A DNA stretch of 64,000 nt from Prauserella marina (GTDB lineage: Bacteria; Actinomycetota; Actinomycetes; Mycobacteriales; Pseudonocardiaceae). Shown piece after piece: positions 1 to 7,604 of the stretch. The stretch lies in assembly GCF_002240355.1 (NCBI RefSeq), contig NZ_CP016353.1, positions 3,460,501 through 3,524,500 of the forward strand, read 5' to 3'. The stretch's first letter is position 1. The number at the start of each line of letters is the position of its first letter. The notes below the pieces were generated by a model. It was not told the origin of the DNA. It did no database searches and saw only the letters and a program-made list of their open reading frames with translations. Position numbers and translations under genes: made by a program.

Positions 1-1028
1 ATGCTGATCGCCCTGCGCCAGTAGAGGTGCACGTCGTGTTCCCAGGTGAAGCCGATTCCGCCGAGTAGCGTGACGCAGTCGAGAGCGAGGTCGACGGCAA
101 GCGGTAACGCGGTGAGCGCCGCCTGCCCCGCCGCCAGCCGCCACTGGTCAGGCGGCTGGCTCGCGGCCCTCGCCGCGTCCCACGCCGACGCGCTCGCGCG
201 TTCGGCTCCCACGAGCATCATCGCCGCTTTGTGTTGCACGGCTTGAAAAGCGCCGACCGGTTTGCCGAACTGGATCCGTGTCTTGACGTACTCGACCGCG
301 GTGCGAAGACACCAGGCCGCGATGCCGCTCGCCTCGGCTGCGAGCAACGCGGTGCCGGCAAGGCGGACGTAGTCCTCCGGCACGGAAGGAAGGACCCGCG
401 CCGGGGGCACCCTGTGCTCGTGCAGCGACAGTGTTCCGACAGCACGGGTGAGGTCGACGCCGTCGGCGGCGGTCACCGTTGCCGAAGCCCCTTCGGCCAC
501 CACGAACCACAGTGTCTCTGCTGGCTCTGCTGGCTTCCCCCGCGCGGGGATCGCGGCACGGGCCACCACGATCTCGGCGCCGGGCAGGCCAAGGACGGGG
601 CCCGCCTGGCCGTCGACGAGCCAGCCACCGTCGCCGGCCGGCGTCGCGACGAGTCCTTCGCCCACGACCAGCGCTCCGGTCGCTCCCTCCGCGAGCGAGG
701 CGAGCGCGTCACCGGGATCGCCGTCCGCACCGGCGAGCACCGCGCTGGTCAGCACCGTCGGCAGGTAGGGGCCGGGAAACAACGCGCCGCCCAGTTGCTC
801 GGCCACCACGGCCAGCTCGGCGAGCCCGGCACCCGCGCCGCCCAGCGCTTCCGGCAGGTGCACGGCGTGCAGGCCCTGGCGCACGAGTTCCGGCCACGCG
901 GCGGGAGCCTCGCCCTTGGCGCAGGCGGCGAAGGCGGCTCTCGTGGCGGACACGGGAGCGGCCCGTGTCGCGAACGCGGCGGCGGCGTCGGCCAGCGCAC
1001 GCTGATCATCGGTCACTGCGAGCGGCAT
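1..1028 (-). CDS. Acyl-CoA dehydrogenase, C-terminus cut by window edge
   Basis: The frame is open from the ATG at 1028 (GGAGGA seven bases upstream) to the window edge, giving 342 codons. It has the acyl-CoA dehydrogenase layout: helical N-terminal domain, middle beta domain, and C-terminal helices with TRIQFGKPVGAFQAVQHK and GGIGFTWEHDVHLYWRRA. The family are FAD enzymes that desaturate acyl-CoA at C2-C3. It is the last visible gene of the chsH2-DUF35-chsH1-ltp2-fadA5 operon, so it probably acts on a steroid side-chain CoA thioester like FadE28/FadE29, which work as heterotetramers; a partner may lie beyond the edge. The exact FadE assignment is not certain. Confidence 0.88.
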   Translation of the reverse strand, partial: MPLAVTDDQRALADAAAAFATRAAPVSATRAAFAACAKGEAPAAWPELVRQGLHAVHLPEALGGAGAGLAELAVVAEQLGGALFPGPYLPTVLTSAVLAGADGDPGDALASLAEGATGALVVGEGLVATPAGDGGWLVDGQAGPVLGLPGAEIVVARAAIPARGKPAEPAETLWFVVAEGASATVTAADGVDLTRAVGTLSLHEHRVPPARVLPSVPEDYVRLAGTALLAAEASGIAAWCLRTAVEYVKTRIQFGKPVGAFQAVQHKAAMMLVGAERASASAWDAARAASQPPDQWRLAAGQAALTALPLAVDLALDCVTLLGGIGFTWEHDVHLYWRRAIS

Positions 1029-1070
1029 CCGTCCGTCCTCCGTTGTCGATGTCGTTGCGGCTGGAACAGT

Positions 1071-2216
1071 TCACAGGCGTTCCAGGATCAGGCAGCTCGT
1101 GGCAGCCGAGGCGCAGATGGCGATCATGGCCGTGCTGGCGTCCCTTCGCTCCAGTTCGGCCAGCGCGGTGGCAAGCAGCCGGATTCCGGTCGCTCCGGCC
1201 GGATGGCCGAGCGCGATGGCCCCGCCGCTGACGTTGAGCCGGTCCTCGGCGATGCCGTGGACACGCGCGAACGACATCGGCACCGCCGCGAACGCCTCGT
1301 TGACCTCGAAGAGGTCGATGTCGGCGACGGTCATTCCGGTGCGCTCGAACAGCAGGGACGCGGCCTCGACGGGCCCGTCGAGGAGGTACTCGGTGTCCCC
1401 GCCGACGACGCGGTGCGCGGTCAGGCGCGCGAGCGGCGTCACGCCGGTCTCCTCTGCCGCGCGCGAGGACATCAGCAGCGCGGCACTCGCTCCGTCGGAG
1501 ACCTGCGAGGAGGTACCCGCCGTGTGCAGGCCGTCCGGTTTCGTCGGAGTCAGCGCCGCCAGCGCGGCCATGCTGGTGTCGCGAAGCCCCTCATCCTTTT
1601 CGACCAGCCCGCCGCCAGCGGCGACGGGGATGATCTGCCTCGCGAAGCGCCGTTCGCGCCACGCCGTCGCAGCCCTTCGCTGGGAACGCAGCCCGTAGGC
1701 GTCGATGTCGGCCCTGCCGAACCCCCTGCGGGCCGCGATGCGATCGGCGGCGGTGTACTGATCGGGCGTGTCGAGTGCCCAGTTTTCCGGTCGCGGGGTG
1801 CCGAGCCCGCGACCGGACTTCGGCGTCAGCGGCACACGCGACATGACCTCGACGCCGCAGGCGAGACCCACGTCGAGCGAGCCCGTCGCGATCTGGCCGG
1901 CCACGAGCAGCACGGCCTGCAAGGCCGTGGAGCACTGCGCGTCGATCGTGGTGGCTCCGGTAGCGGCGGGCAGACCGGCGTGCAGCCACGCGGTGCGGGT
2001 GATGTTGCCGAACTGCTCGCCGATCGGCGTCACACAGCCGCCGATGACCTGCCCCACCGAGTCCGGCGCGACCCCGGTGCGGTCCAGCACGCCGCGCTGG
2101 ACCGCACCGAGCAGGTCGGCGGCGTGCACGCCGGACAACGCGCCGTCCCGTTTGCCGAACGGGGTCCGCGCCGCATCGACGAGTACCGCGCTCGTCGAGG
2201 GAATTCGTTGCGGCAT
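1071..2216 (-). CDS. fadA5: Steroid 3-ketoacyl-CoA thiolase, FadA5-like
   Basis: A 381-residue thiolase. It shows the nucleophile motif around DAQCSTALQAV, the GGAIALGHPAGATG motif, and N-terminal GVHAADLLGAVQ and VIGGCVTPIGEQ segments that resemble mycobacterial FadA5, the thiolase removing acetyl- or propionyl-CoA from the cholesterol side chain. It lies 60 bp after ltp2 in the same operon. One oddity is at the C-terminus: the second active-site cysteine sits in C368-A-S rather than the usual CxG. The FadA5 role rests on similarity plus the ltp2/chsH1 neighbours. Confidence 0.82.
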   Translation of the reverse strand: MPQRIPSTSAVLVDAARTPFGKRDGALSGVHAADLLGAVQRGVLDRTGVAPDSVGQVIGGCVTPIGEQFGNITRTAWLHAGLPAATGATTIDAQCSTALQAVLLVAGQIATGSLDVGLACGVEVMSRVPLTPKSGRGLGTPRPENWALDTPDQYTAADRIAARRGFGRADIDAYGLRSQRRAATAWRERRFARQIIPVAAGGGLVEKDEGLRDTSMAALAALTPTKPDGLHTAGTSSQVSDGASAALLMSSRAAEETGVTPLARLTAHRVVGGDTEYLLDGPVEAASLLFERTGMTVADIDLFEVNEAFAAVPMSFARVHGIAEDRLNVSGGAIALGHPAGATGIRLLATALAELERRDASTAMIAICASAATSCLILERL

Positions 2217-2276
2217 TCCTTCGGTCTCCTCGGTGGGCCTTGTGGACTCGCTGGGTTCGGTACCGCCTCCCGGGAT

Positions 2277-3455
2277 TCAGCCGGTTCCGAGTACGACAGC
2301 GCTGTGCGGCACGGGCGAACCGCCGGTGACCAGTACGTGGTCAAGGGTTTTCGCGGGCTGGTTGACCGAGGTTCCTCGTACCAGCCGGACGCCTTCGGCG
2401 ATGCCGTTGACGCCGTGGATGTAGCCCTCGCCGAGTTGCCCGCCATGGGTGTTGACCGGCAGCTTCCCGTCCAGTTCCAGCGCGCCGCTCGCGATGAGGT
2501 CCTTCGCCTCGCCGATGCCGCAGAACCCGTACTCCTCCAGCTGGAGCAACACCATCGGCGTGAAGGCGTCGTAGAGCACCGCCGCATCGATGTCCGAAGG
2601 CCCGATTCCCGCCTGCCGCCACATCTGCTCCGCGACGTAGGCGACCTCGGGAAGCCGGTCGATGTCGTCGCGGTAGTAGCTGCTCATCGAGATCTGCCGC
2701 GGGCCGCTGCCTTGCGCGGCGGCGCGGATCACCGCGGGCGGATGCCGCAGGTCGCGCGCCCGCTCGGTGCTCACGATCACGAGCGCTTGCCCGCCGTCGC
2801 TTTCCTGGCAGCAGTCGAGCAGCCGCAGCGGTTCGGCGATCCACCGCGAGTTCTGGTGCTCCTCAAGGGTGATCGGCCGCTGATAGAACCAGGCTTTCGG
2901 ATTGGTGGCGGCGTGTTTGCGCGACAACACCGACACCCTGCCGAAGTCTTCCGTCGTGGCACCGTACTTGTGCAGGTATCTCGTGGCGAGGAAGGCTTCC
3001 TGCTGCGCGGGGGTCAGCAGGCCGTAAGGGTTGATCCAGTTGCGGTACTCCTGGTCGGTCGAGGGCGTGTAGGCGAACGGCGGCGGTCCGGCCCCGAACC
3101 GGTGGCCGGAGCGTTCGTTGAAAGCCCGGTACACGACCACGACGTCGGCGACGCCGGTCGCCACGGCCAGCGCGGCCTGCTGCACCGGAGCACATGCTCC
3201 GCCGCCGCCATGCGGGATCCTGCTGAAGAACGACAACCGGGGAATCCCGAGCGCGCGGGCCACCGCGATCTCCGGGTTGTTCTCCATCGTGAACAACGCG
3301 AACCCGTCGACGTCCTCGACGCCGAGCCCGGCGTCGTCGAGCGCGGCGAGCACGCACTCGCAGGCGAGCTGCCATTCACTGCGCCCCGAGTTCTTGGAGA
3401 ACTCGGTCGCGCCGATGCCCGCGATCGCGGCCACTCCCGAGAACGTGCCGCTCAT
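2277..3455 (-). CDS. ltp2: Ltp2 steroid side-chain aldolase (thiolase-fold lipid transfer protein)
   Basis: A 392-residue thiolase-superfamily protein. Blocks such as IGATEFSKNSGRSE, HQNSRWIAEPLRLLDCCQE, YGFCGIGEAKD and NTHGGQLGEGYIHG match the Ltp2 family closely. Ltp2 cleaves the 17-hydroxy-20-carboxypregn-CoA intermediate by retro-aldol reaction, releasing propionyl-CoA and the 17-keto steroid, and needs the DUF35 domain of ChsH2 as partner. That DUF35 protein is encoded two genes upstream. The start ATG overlaps the chsH1 stop by ATGA, so the two are translationally coupled. Confidence 0.93.
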   Translation of the reverse strand: MSGTFSGVAAIAGIGATEFSKNSGRSEWQLACECVLAALDDAGLGVEDVDGFALFTMENNPEIAVARALGIPRLSFFSRIPHGGGGACAPVQQAALAVATGVADVVVVYRAFNERSGHRFGAGPPPFAYTPSTDQEYRNWINPYGLLTPAQQEAFLATRYLHKYGATTEDFGRVSVLSRKHAATNPKAWFYQRPITLEEHQNSRWIAEPLRLLDCCQESDGGQALVIVSTERARDLRHPPAVIRAAAQGSGPRQISMSSYYRDDIDRLPEVAYVAEQMWRQAGIGPSDIDAAVLYDAFTPMVLLQLEEYGFCGIGEAKDLIASGALELDGKLPVNTHGGQLGEGYIHGVNGIAEGVRLVRGTSVNQPAKTLDHVLVTGGSPVPHSAVVLGTG

Positions 3456-3886
3456 GTCGTTTCTCCCCGTCGTGCCCCGGTATCCGGCTCCGCGGTAGGT
3501 GCCACGGTCACGGTCGCGGTGACGTGCGCGCCGCGAGCGTTGCTTCCCGTGATGCTCAGCGTGACCTCGCCTGGTGCCGCTTCGCCCACGGTGCCGGTGA
3601 ACCGGAGCGTGTCGCCGGGAAACGCGGGCACACCGAGCCGCAGTGAGGTCGCCGTGATCCGCGAGCCGGGGCCTGCCCAGTCGGTGACGTAGCGGTTGAG
3701 CAGGCCGTTGGTGGAGTTGATGCTCAGGAAGATGTCCGGGGTGCCCCGTTCTCGCGCCTTGCCGGGATCGTGGTGCACGTCCTCGAAGTCCTGGGAGGCG
3801 ATGGCGGCCGCGACGATCATGGTCCGGTCGAGCGCGATGTCCAATGGCGGCAGTTCCGTTCCCGTGCTCACTCCGAACGCGTTCAT
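3452..3886 (-). CDS. chsH1: ChsH1-like MaoC enoyl-CoA hydratase subunit
   Basis: 144 residues with a single hotdog fold. The N-terminal segment SQDFEDVHHDPGKARERGTPDIF carries the hydratase Asp and His, and NRYVTDWAGP and LRLGVPAFPGDT are typical of ChsH1. ChsH1-ChsH2 is the heteromeric MaoC hydratase that adds water to the C17-C20 double bond of the three-carbon side-chain intermediate before Ltp2 cleavage. The start at 3886 overlaps the DUF35 stop (ATGA), and its own stop overlaps the ltp2 start. Upstream in-frame codons run into the DUF35 gene and were rejected as start. Confidence 0.9.
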   Translation of the reverse strand: MNAFGVSTGTELPPLDIALDRTMIVAAAIASQDFEDVHHDPGKARERGTPDIFLSINSTNGLLNRYVTDWAGPGSRITATSLRLGVPAFPGDTLRFTGTVGEAAPGEVTLSITGSNARGAHVTATVTVAPTAEPDTGARRGETT

Positions 3887-4305
3887 GCCGCACTCCCCGG
3901 CTTGCGCAGCTGGGGCAGCGTCTCGCCGTGCGGATGTTCGGCGAACGCCACCTCCAGTTCCATCCCGATCGCCAGCTCGTCGCGGTCGATGCCCGTGATG
4001 TCGGCGACGAGCCTCGTGCCTTCCTCCAGATCGGCGAGTCCGACGAGCAGCGGATAGCCGAACGCCGCGTCCCGTGGATGGTGAATCACGGTGAAGCTGT
4101 GCAGTGTCGCCTTCCCGCTCGCCTGCACGCTGTCCCAGGAAAGCGAACGGCAGCTCGCGCACGCGGGCGCGGGCGGATGCCGCAACGTGTGGCAGTCCGC
4201 GCAGCGCTGGATCTCCAGCCTTCCCTGCCTCGCCGCGATGAACCAGAACTCGTTGTCCTGGGTCACCACGAGCCGGGGCACCGCGGTGCGTGGCTGCTCG
4301 CTCAT
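3883..4305 (-). CDS. DUF35 zinc-ribbon/OB-fold protein (C-terminal half of ChsH2 as a separate gene)
   Basis: 140 residues. A zinc ribbon with two CxxC pairs (CADC and CASC, roughly residues 33-52) is followed by an OB-fold domain (LHSFTVIHHPRDAAFGYP, LVADITGIDRDELAIGMELEV). In mycobacterial ChsH2 this domain is fused behind a MaoC domain and binds Ltp2 to complete the aldolase. Here it is a free-standing gene whose ATG overlaps the stop of the MaoC-only gene (ATGA), so one-to-one synthesis is likely. The role as Ltp2 partner follows from family and position. Confidence 0.9.
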   Translation of the reverse strand: MSEQPRTAVPRLVVTQDNEFWFIAARQGRLEIQRCADCHTLRHPPAPACASCRSLSWDSVQASGKATLHSFTVIHHPRDAAFGYPLLVGLADLEEGTRLVADITGIDRDELAIGMELEVAFAEHPHGETLPQLRKPGSAA

Positions 4306-4883
4306 GCCCGCCCCTCCCGTTCTTCGTCGTCCTCGGCGCCCCCGCCGGGTTTGAAGCGCAGCAACCGGAAACGCTCGTCGGCGAGCAGTTCGCCATCGGC
4401 GTCGTGGTAGCGCTTGCGCAGCGTCAGAAACCGGCCCTGCCCCAGTGCGGTGTTCTTCACGCCCGAGATCGCCTCGATCGTGATGTGCGCGGTGACCCGG
4501 TCGCCAGGACGGACGTCACGCGGGTACGTCTGGTCCACATTGGTCGCGACGACCGAGGTGTAACCCGCCTCGTCGAGCAGGCGCGACAGCCGGGAGTAGG
4601 CGAAGTCCTCGACGACACCCTCGGCGCGCATCCGGTGGATTTCCCTGTGCCTGCGGTAACCGGCCATGACCCACGTGGAGATCATCGCCGGAGGGCACAC
4701 GATGCCGGGGCGGCCCGTCTCCTCGGCGGCGGCCCTGTCGACGTACACCGGGTTGGCGTCGTCGTGTGCTTCCACCCAGTTGCGGATCATCGCCTCGTTG
4801 ACCGCATACCTCGCGGTCCTCGGCGGCTCCGCTTCGATGCCGACGAACGCGGCGAGCCTGGCTTCGAGACTTTCGGCCGCCAC
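4302..4883 (-). CDS. ChsH2 N-terminal MaoC domain as a stand-alone protein
   Basis: 193 residues from a GTG with GGAGG five bases upstream. The open frame extends further up, but that would translate through the operator at 4903 and the 21-bp repeats. The sequence (NEAMIRNWVEAHDDANPVYVD, GIVCPPAMISTWVMAGYR, VATNVDQTYPRDVRPGDRV) matches the N-terminal hotdog domain of ChsH2, the non-catalytic partner of ChsH1. It is the first gene of the side-chain operon, directly behind a KstR2-type operator. The usual fusion to DUF35 is absent. Confidence 0.87.
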   Translation of the reverse strand: MAAESLEARLAAFVGIEAEPPRTARYAVNEAMIRNWVEAHDDANPVYVDRAAAEETGRPGIVCPPAMISTWVMAGYRRHREIHRMRAEGVVEDFAYSRLSRLLDEAGYTSVVATNVDQTYPRDVRPGDRVTAHITIEAISGVKNTALGQGRFLTLRKRYHDADGELLADERFRLLRFKPGGGAEDDEEREGRA

Positions 4884-4902
4884 CAGCACCTCCACTCTTG
4901 AG

Positions 4903-4912
4903 CAAGCGCTTG
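4903..4912. promoter_or_regulatory. KstR2-type operator 1 (CAAGCGCTTG)
   Basis: Perfect 10-bp palindrome, extended AGCAAGCGCTTGAT, fitting AnCAAGnnCTTGnT. It lies 20 bp upstream of the GTG of the side-chain operon, where bound repressor would block transcription. The TetR gene at 5156 is divergent, 243 bp away. Confidence 0.85.
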
Positions 4913-4969
4913 ATTCGGCGACGATAACAGCAGAATCCCCGGCCCGACAGCTCCGCTCCCACCCACCAA

Positions 4970-5053
4970 AACCCGCGAGTCCCCCAACCTGAACGCCGAG
5001 ATCCGCACCCAGGACGCCGAGATCCGCACCCAGGCGCGCGAGATGCGCGTTCA
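4970..5053 (-). repeat. 21-bp tandem repeat array A
   Basis: Three clear 21-bp units start at 4991, 5012 and 5033, and a degenerate fourth starts at 4970. On the plus strand the core is GCCGAGATCCGCACCCA; read toward the minus-strand operon it is GTGCGGATCTCGGC. The array lies between operator 1 and the TetR start, 58-79 bp beyond the operator. It is not coding: the frame through it has no start with a ribosome site. Confidence 0.8.
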
Positions 5054-5155
5054 ACCACCCACCATCTGCCCACCAGACGGAACGACGGCACCGGACGAGC
5101 ACCTTGTGCCCTAGCATCGGCCCGGCCAACGACCACGCGACGGCTGGAGACCGAG

Positions 5156-5737
5156 GTGGGACCAGGACCGGACCGTCGGGAGCAGATCGTCACCGTGTCC
5201 GCGACCCTGTTCGCCACCAAGGGAATCGCGGCGACGACGGTACGAGAGATCGGCGAGACGGCGGGCGTGTTCTCCGGCAGTCTCTACCACTACTTCCCTG
5301 CCAAGAACGCGATCGTCGCCGAAATCCTGCGCCGCTACCTCGACGACATCCACACCAGGTTCGCGGCGGTGACGGCACGCACACACACGCCGGAAGCCAC
5401 GGTGCGGGGCTTGATCACCGAAACCCTCACGGTCATCGAGCTGCACCCGAACCCGACCGCGATCTACCAGAACGATCGCACCTACCTGCGTGACAACGGA
5501 TTACTTGAGCCGGTCGACCGGTCCTCGCGGTCGGTGCGCGAGTACTGGCTCGCCGCGATCCGCGAGGGGGTTGCCGACGGAAGCCTGCGTGCCGACGTCC
5601 CGGCCGAGATCTTCTACCGTTCGGTGCGGGATTCGCTGTGGGCCACCATGCACTGGCCCATTCGCGCGGAACACTCGAAGGAGGAGTTCGCCGAACTCCT
5701 GATCACCTTGTTCTTCAACGGTTTCGCGGCACGCTGA
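5156..5737 (+). CDS. TetR-family repressor, KstR2-like paralogue 1
   Basis: 193 residues from a GTG with GGAG six bases upstream. The N-terminal TetR helix-turn-helix is clear (ATLFATKGIAATTVREIGETAGVFSGSLYHYFPAKNAI split over helices 1-4), and the C-terminal ligand domain resembles KstR2 (HPNPTAIYQNDRTYL, FYRSVRDSLWATMHW). KstR2 represses HIP-catabolism genes and is released by HIP-CoA. The gene converges with the crotonase at 5738 with no spacing between stops. A second, closer KstR2 homologue lies at 17298, so this copy may sense a different CoA thioester. Confidence 0.85.
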   Translation: MGPGPDRREQIVTVSATLFATKGIAATTVREIGETAGVFSGSLYHYFPAKNAIVAEILRRYLDDIHTRFAAVTARTHTPEATVRGLITETLTVIELHPNPTAIYQNDRTYLRDNGLLEPVDRSSRSVREYWLAAIREGVADGSLRADVPAEIFYRSVRDSLWATMHWPIRAEHSKEEFAELLITLFFNGFAAR

Positions 5738-6583
5738 TCACTGGCCGGATGCCTTCATCGACTTCGCGTCCTGACCGGCGAGCGAGTCACCACCGACCTC
5801 GGCGTTGTGCGCGTGAGCCGCGTGGTGCCAGCCGAACGCCGCGTCCATCCCGGACCGCATGCCCATGAGGTCTTCGGCCTGGTTGACCGCCTTCTTCGTC
5901 AACGCCAGCCCCAGCCTCGGCATCTCGGCGATCTGCCCGGCCATCGCGAAGGTCTCCCGCTCCAGTTCGGTTCTCGGCACCACCCTGTTGACCATGCCGA
6001 GCGCCAGCGCCCGCTGAGCGTCGAACCTGCCGCCGGTGAACAGGAACTCCTTGGCGAAGCGCGGGCCCATGACCCACGGGTGCGCGAAGTACTCGACGCC
6101 GGGGATTCCCATCCGCACGACCGGATCGGCGAAGAAGGCGTCGTCGGCGGCGACGATGAGGTCACAACACCACGCGAGCATCAAGCCACCGGCGACGCAG
6201 GCCCCCTGCACCATCGCGATCATCGGTTTGGGCAGTTCCCGCCATCGCCTGCACATGCCGAGGTACACCTCGGACTCCCTGGCAAGCCGGTTGTCGACGC
6301 CGTCCTTGCCGACGTGATCCCACCACAGTCCGGCGCGCCGGTCGAAGGACGTGTCCACGTCACGATCCGGGGTGCCGATGTCGTGGCCTGCCGAGAAATG
6401 CTTTCCCGCCCCGGCGAGCACGATCGCGCGCACCTCGTCGTCGGCGGCGGCCCGGTAGAACGCGGCGTCGAGCGCGTAGGTCATCGCCGAGTTCTGGGCA
6501 TTGCGGTAGCCGGGCCGGTTCATGGTCACCACTGCGACGCCGTCGCGCCGCTCGTAGGTGACCACCTCGGTGGTGTCGCTCAT
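5738..6583 (-). CDS. Enoyl-CoA hydratase/isomerase (crotonase) family protein
   Basis: 281 residues with the crotonase oxyanion-hole segments (AGAGKHFSAGHDIGTP and MVQGACVAGGLMLAWCCDLIVAADD). It carries a family-typical insertion near residues 75-110 (RRAGLWWDHVGKDGVDNRLARE). The two glutamates used by classical hydratases are not found at their usual places: AGGLM replaces GGGxE, and DPVVRMGIPG follows. The reaction may therefore not be simple hydration. It is the last gene of the ten-gene ipdA operon. No assignment to a named EchA is made. Confidence 0.85.
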   Translation of the reverse strand: MSDTTEVVTYERRDGVAVVTMNRPGYRNAQNSAMTYALDAAFYRAAADDEVRAIVLAGAGKHFSAGHDIGTPDRDVDTSFDRRAGLWWDHVGKDGVDNRLARESEVYLGMCRRWRELPKPMIAMVQGACVAGGLMLAWCCDLIVAADDAFFADPVVRMGIPGVEYFAHPWVMGPRFAKEFLFTGGRFDAQRALALGMVNRVVPRTELERETFAMAGQIAEMPRLGLALTKKAVNQAEDLMGMRSGMDAAFGWHHAAHAHNAEVGGDSLAGQDAKSMKASGQ

Positions 6584-6619
6584 GTCGCGCTCCCTTCCGC
6601 TGTTCTCGCCGGGTGACTG

Positions 6620-7600
6620 TCAGTGCGCCGGTACGGTTCCGCCGTACCGCAGGCCGAGGAGGTCGGCGGCCCTGGCCCTGTGCCACCGCGCGGATCCCCA
6701 ATCCCTTGCCAGCGCCCACGTCTGCTTGAGATACCGGTGCAGGTCGTACTCGGTGGTGTAACCCATGGCGCCGTGGCACTGGATCGCGGTCGCGGCCATC
6801 GCGGTCGCCGCGTCCGAGGCGAGCGCCTTCGCCGTCGACACGTCGCGCTCGGCGCTCTCGTCGCCGGTGGACACGGCGAAGGCCGCGTTCGCGACGACGG
6901 GCGCGGCGAATTCGAGCTGGATCGCCGCCGTGGCGAGCTGGTGCTTGACGGCCTGGAAACTGCCGACCGGGACGCCGAACTGGTTTCTCGTCCGTACATA
7001 GTCGACGGTCATCGTGAGCATGTGCCGGGCGAGCCCGACGAGTTGTGCCGCGCAGCCGAGGACTCCTCGCGACCACGCGGTGCGCACCACCGCCTGGTCG
7101 GTGACCACGGCGAGTTCACTGCCTCCCTCGATCCGGCCGAGGCCACCCGCCGGATCGGTCCCCGCGGCCGGTTGCCTTGTCGCGGTGGCGAGGTCGACGA
7201 CGTGGACGGCGCCGGTACCCCCGAAGCCACCACGCAGCACCCAGTCGGCGCTCAGCGCGTGCCGCACGATTCCGCGCGCGGCGGGATCGGCCGCGCAGCG
7301 GGTTCCCACGGCGTCGCCGAGCCCGGCCGCGGCGAGCACACCGGGCGCGAAGGCGATGGTCTCGGTGAGCGGCAGCGGCATCGCGGCCTGGCCGAGTTCG
7401 GTGAGGACCGCGACCAGGTGGTTTTCGTCGAGTCCCAGTCCGCCGTGGTCGTCACCGGCCAGCAATCCCCACGCGCCGACGTCGGTGAGCGCGGCAAGCG
7501 CGAGTTCCGGATCCAGTGGCGCGGGTCTGCCGATCCGGTCGACCAGCTCACGCACTCCCTCACGAAGGTCGTGCTGCTCGGCCGTCAGCGCGAAACGCAT
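6620..7600 (-). CDS. Acyl-CoA dehydrogenase small-partner subunit (FadE32/FadE33-like)
   Basis: 326 residues from ATG 7600. It is shorter than catalytic acyl-CoA dehydrogenases and has the C-terminal blocks YVRTRNQFGVPVGSFQAVKHQ and CHGAMGYTTEYDLHRYLKQ. In mycobacteria FadE32 and FadE33 are about 318 residues and pair with FadE31 in alpha2beta2 complexes for C/D-ring degradation. The FadE31-like gene lies immediately upstream, four bases away, which supports such a pair. Whether it equals FadE32 or FadE33 cannot be decided by eye. Confidence 0.85.
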   Translation of the reverse strand: MRFALTAEQHDLREGVRELVDRIGRPAPLDPELALAALTDVGAWGLLAGDDHGGLGLDENHLVAVLTELGQAAMPLPLTETIAFAPGVLAAAGLGDAVGTRCAADPAARGIVRHALSADWVLRGGFGGTGAVHVVDLATATRQPAAGTDPAGGLGRIEGGSELAVVTDQAVVRTAWSRGVLGCAAQLVGLARHMLTMTVDYVRTRNQFGVPVGSFQAVKHQLATAAIQLEFAAPVVANAAFAVSTGDESAERDVSTAKALASDAATAMAATAIQCHGAMGYTTEYDLHRYLKQTWALARDWGSARWHRARAADLLGLRYGGTVPAH

Positions 7601-7604
7601 GGGC

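Noticed and set aside
231-3692. A 1153-codon open frame on the plus strand
   Set aside because: It lies antisense to the FadE, FadA5-like and Ltp2 genes, has an Arg/Gly-rich composition with no domain, and is the usual shadow of GC-rich coding DNA.
4302-4305. Split ChsH2 as a pseudogene or frameshift
   Set aside because: Both parts have proper ends, the ATGA overlap is a normal coupling signal, and each domain is complete; kept as a finding but not as a broken gene.
5104-5493. Alternative frame over the first TetR gene
   Set aside because: It is His/Arg-rich without motifs, while the frame from 5156 gives a clear TetR protein with a ribosome site.
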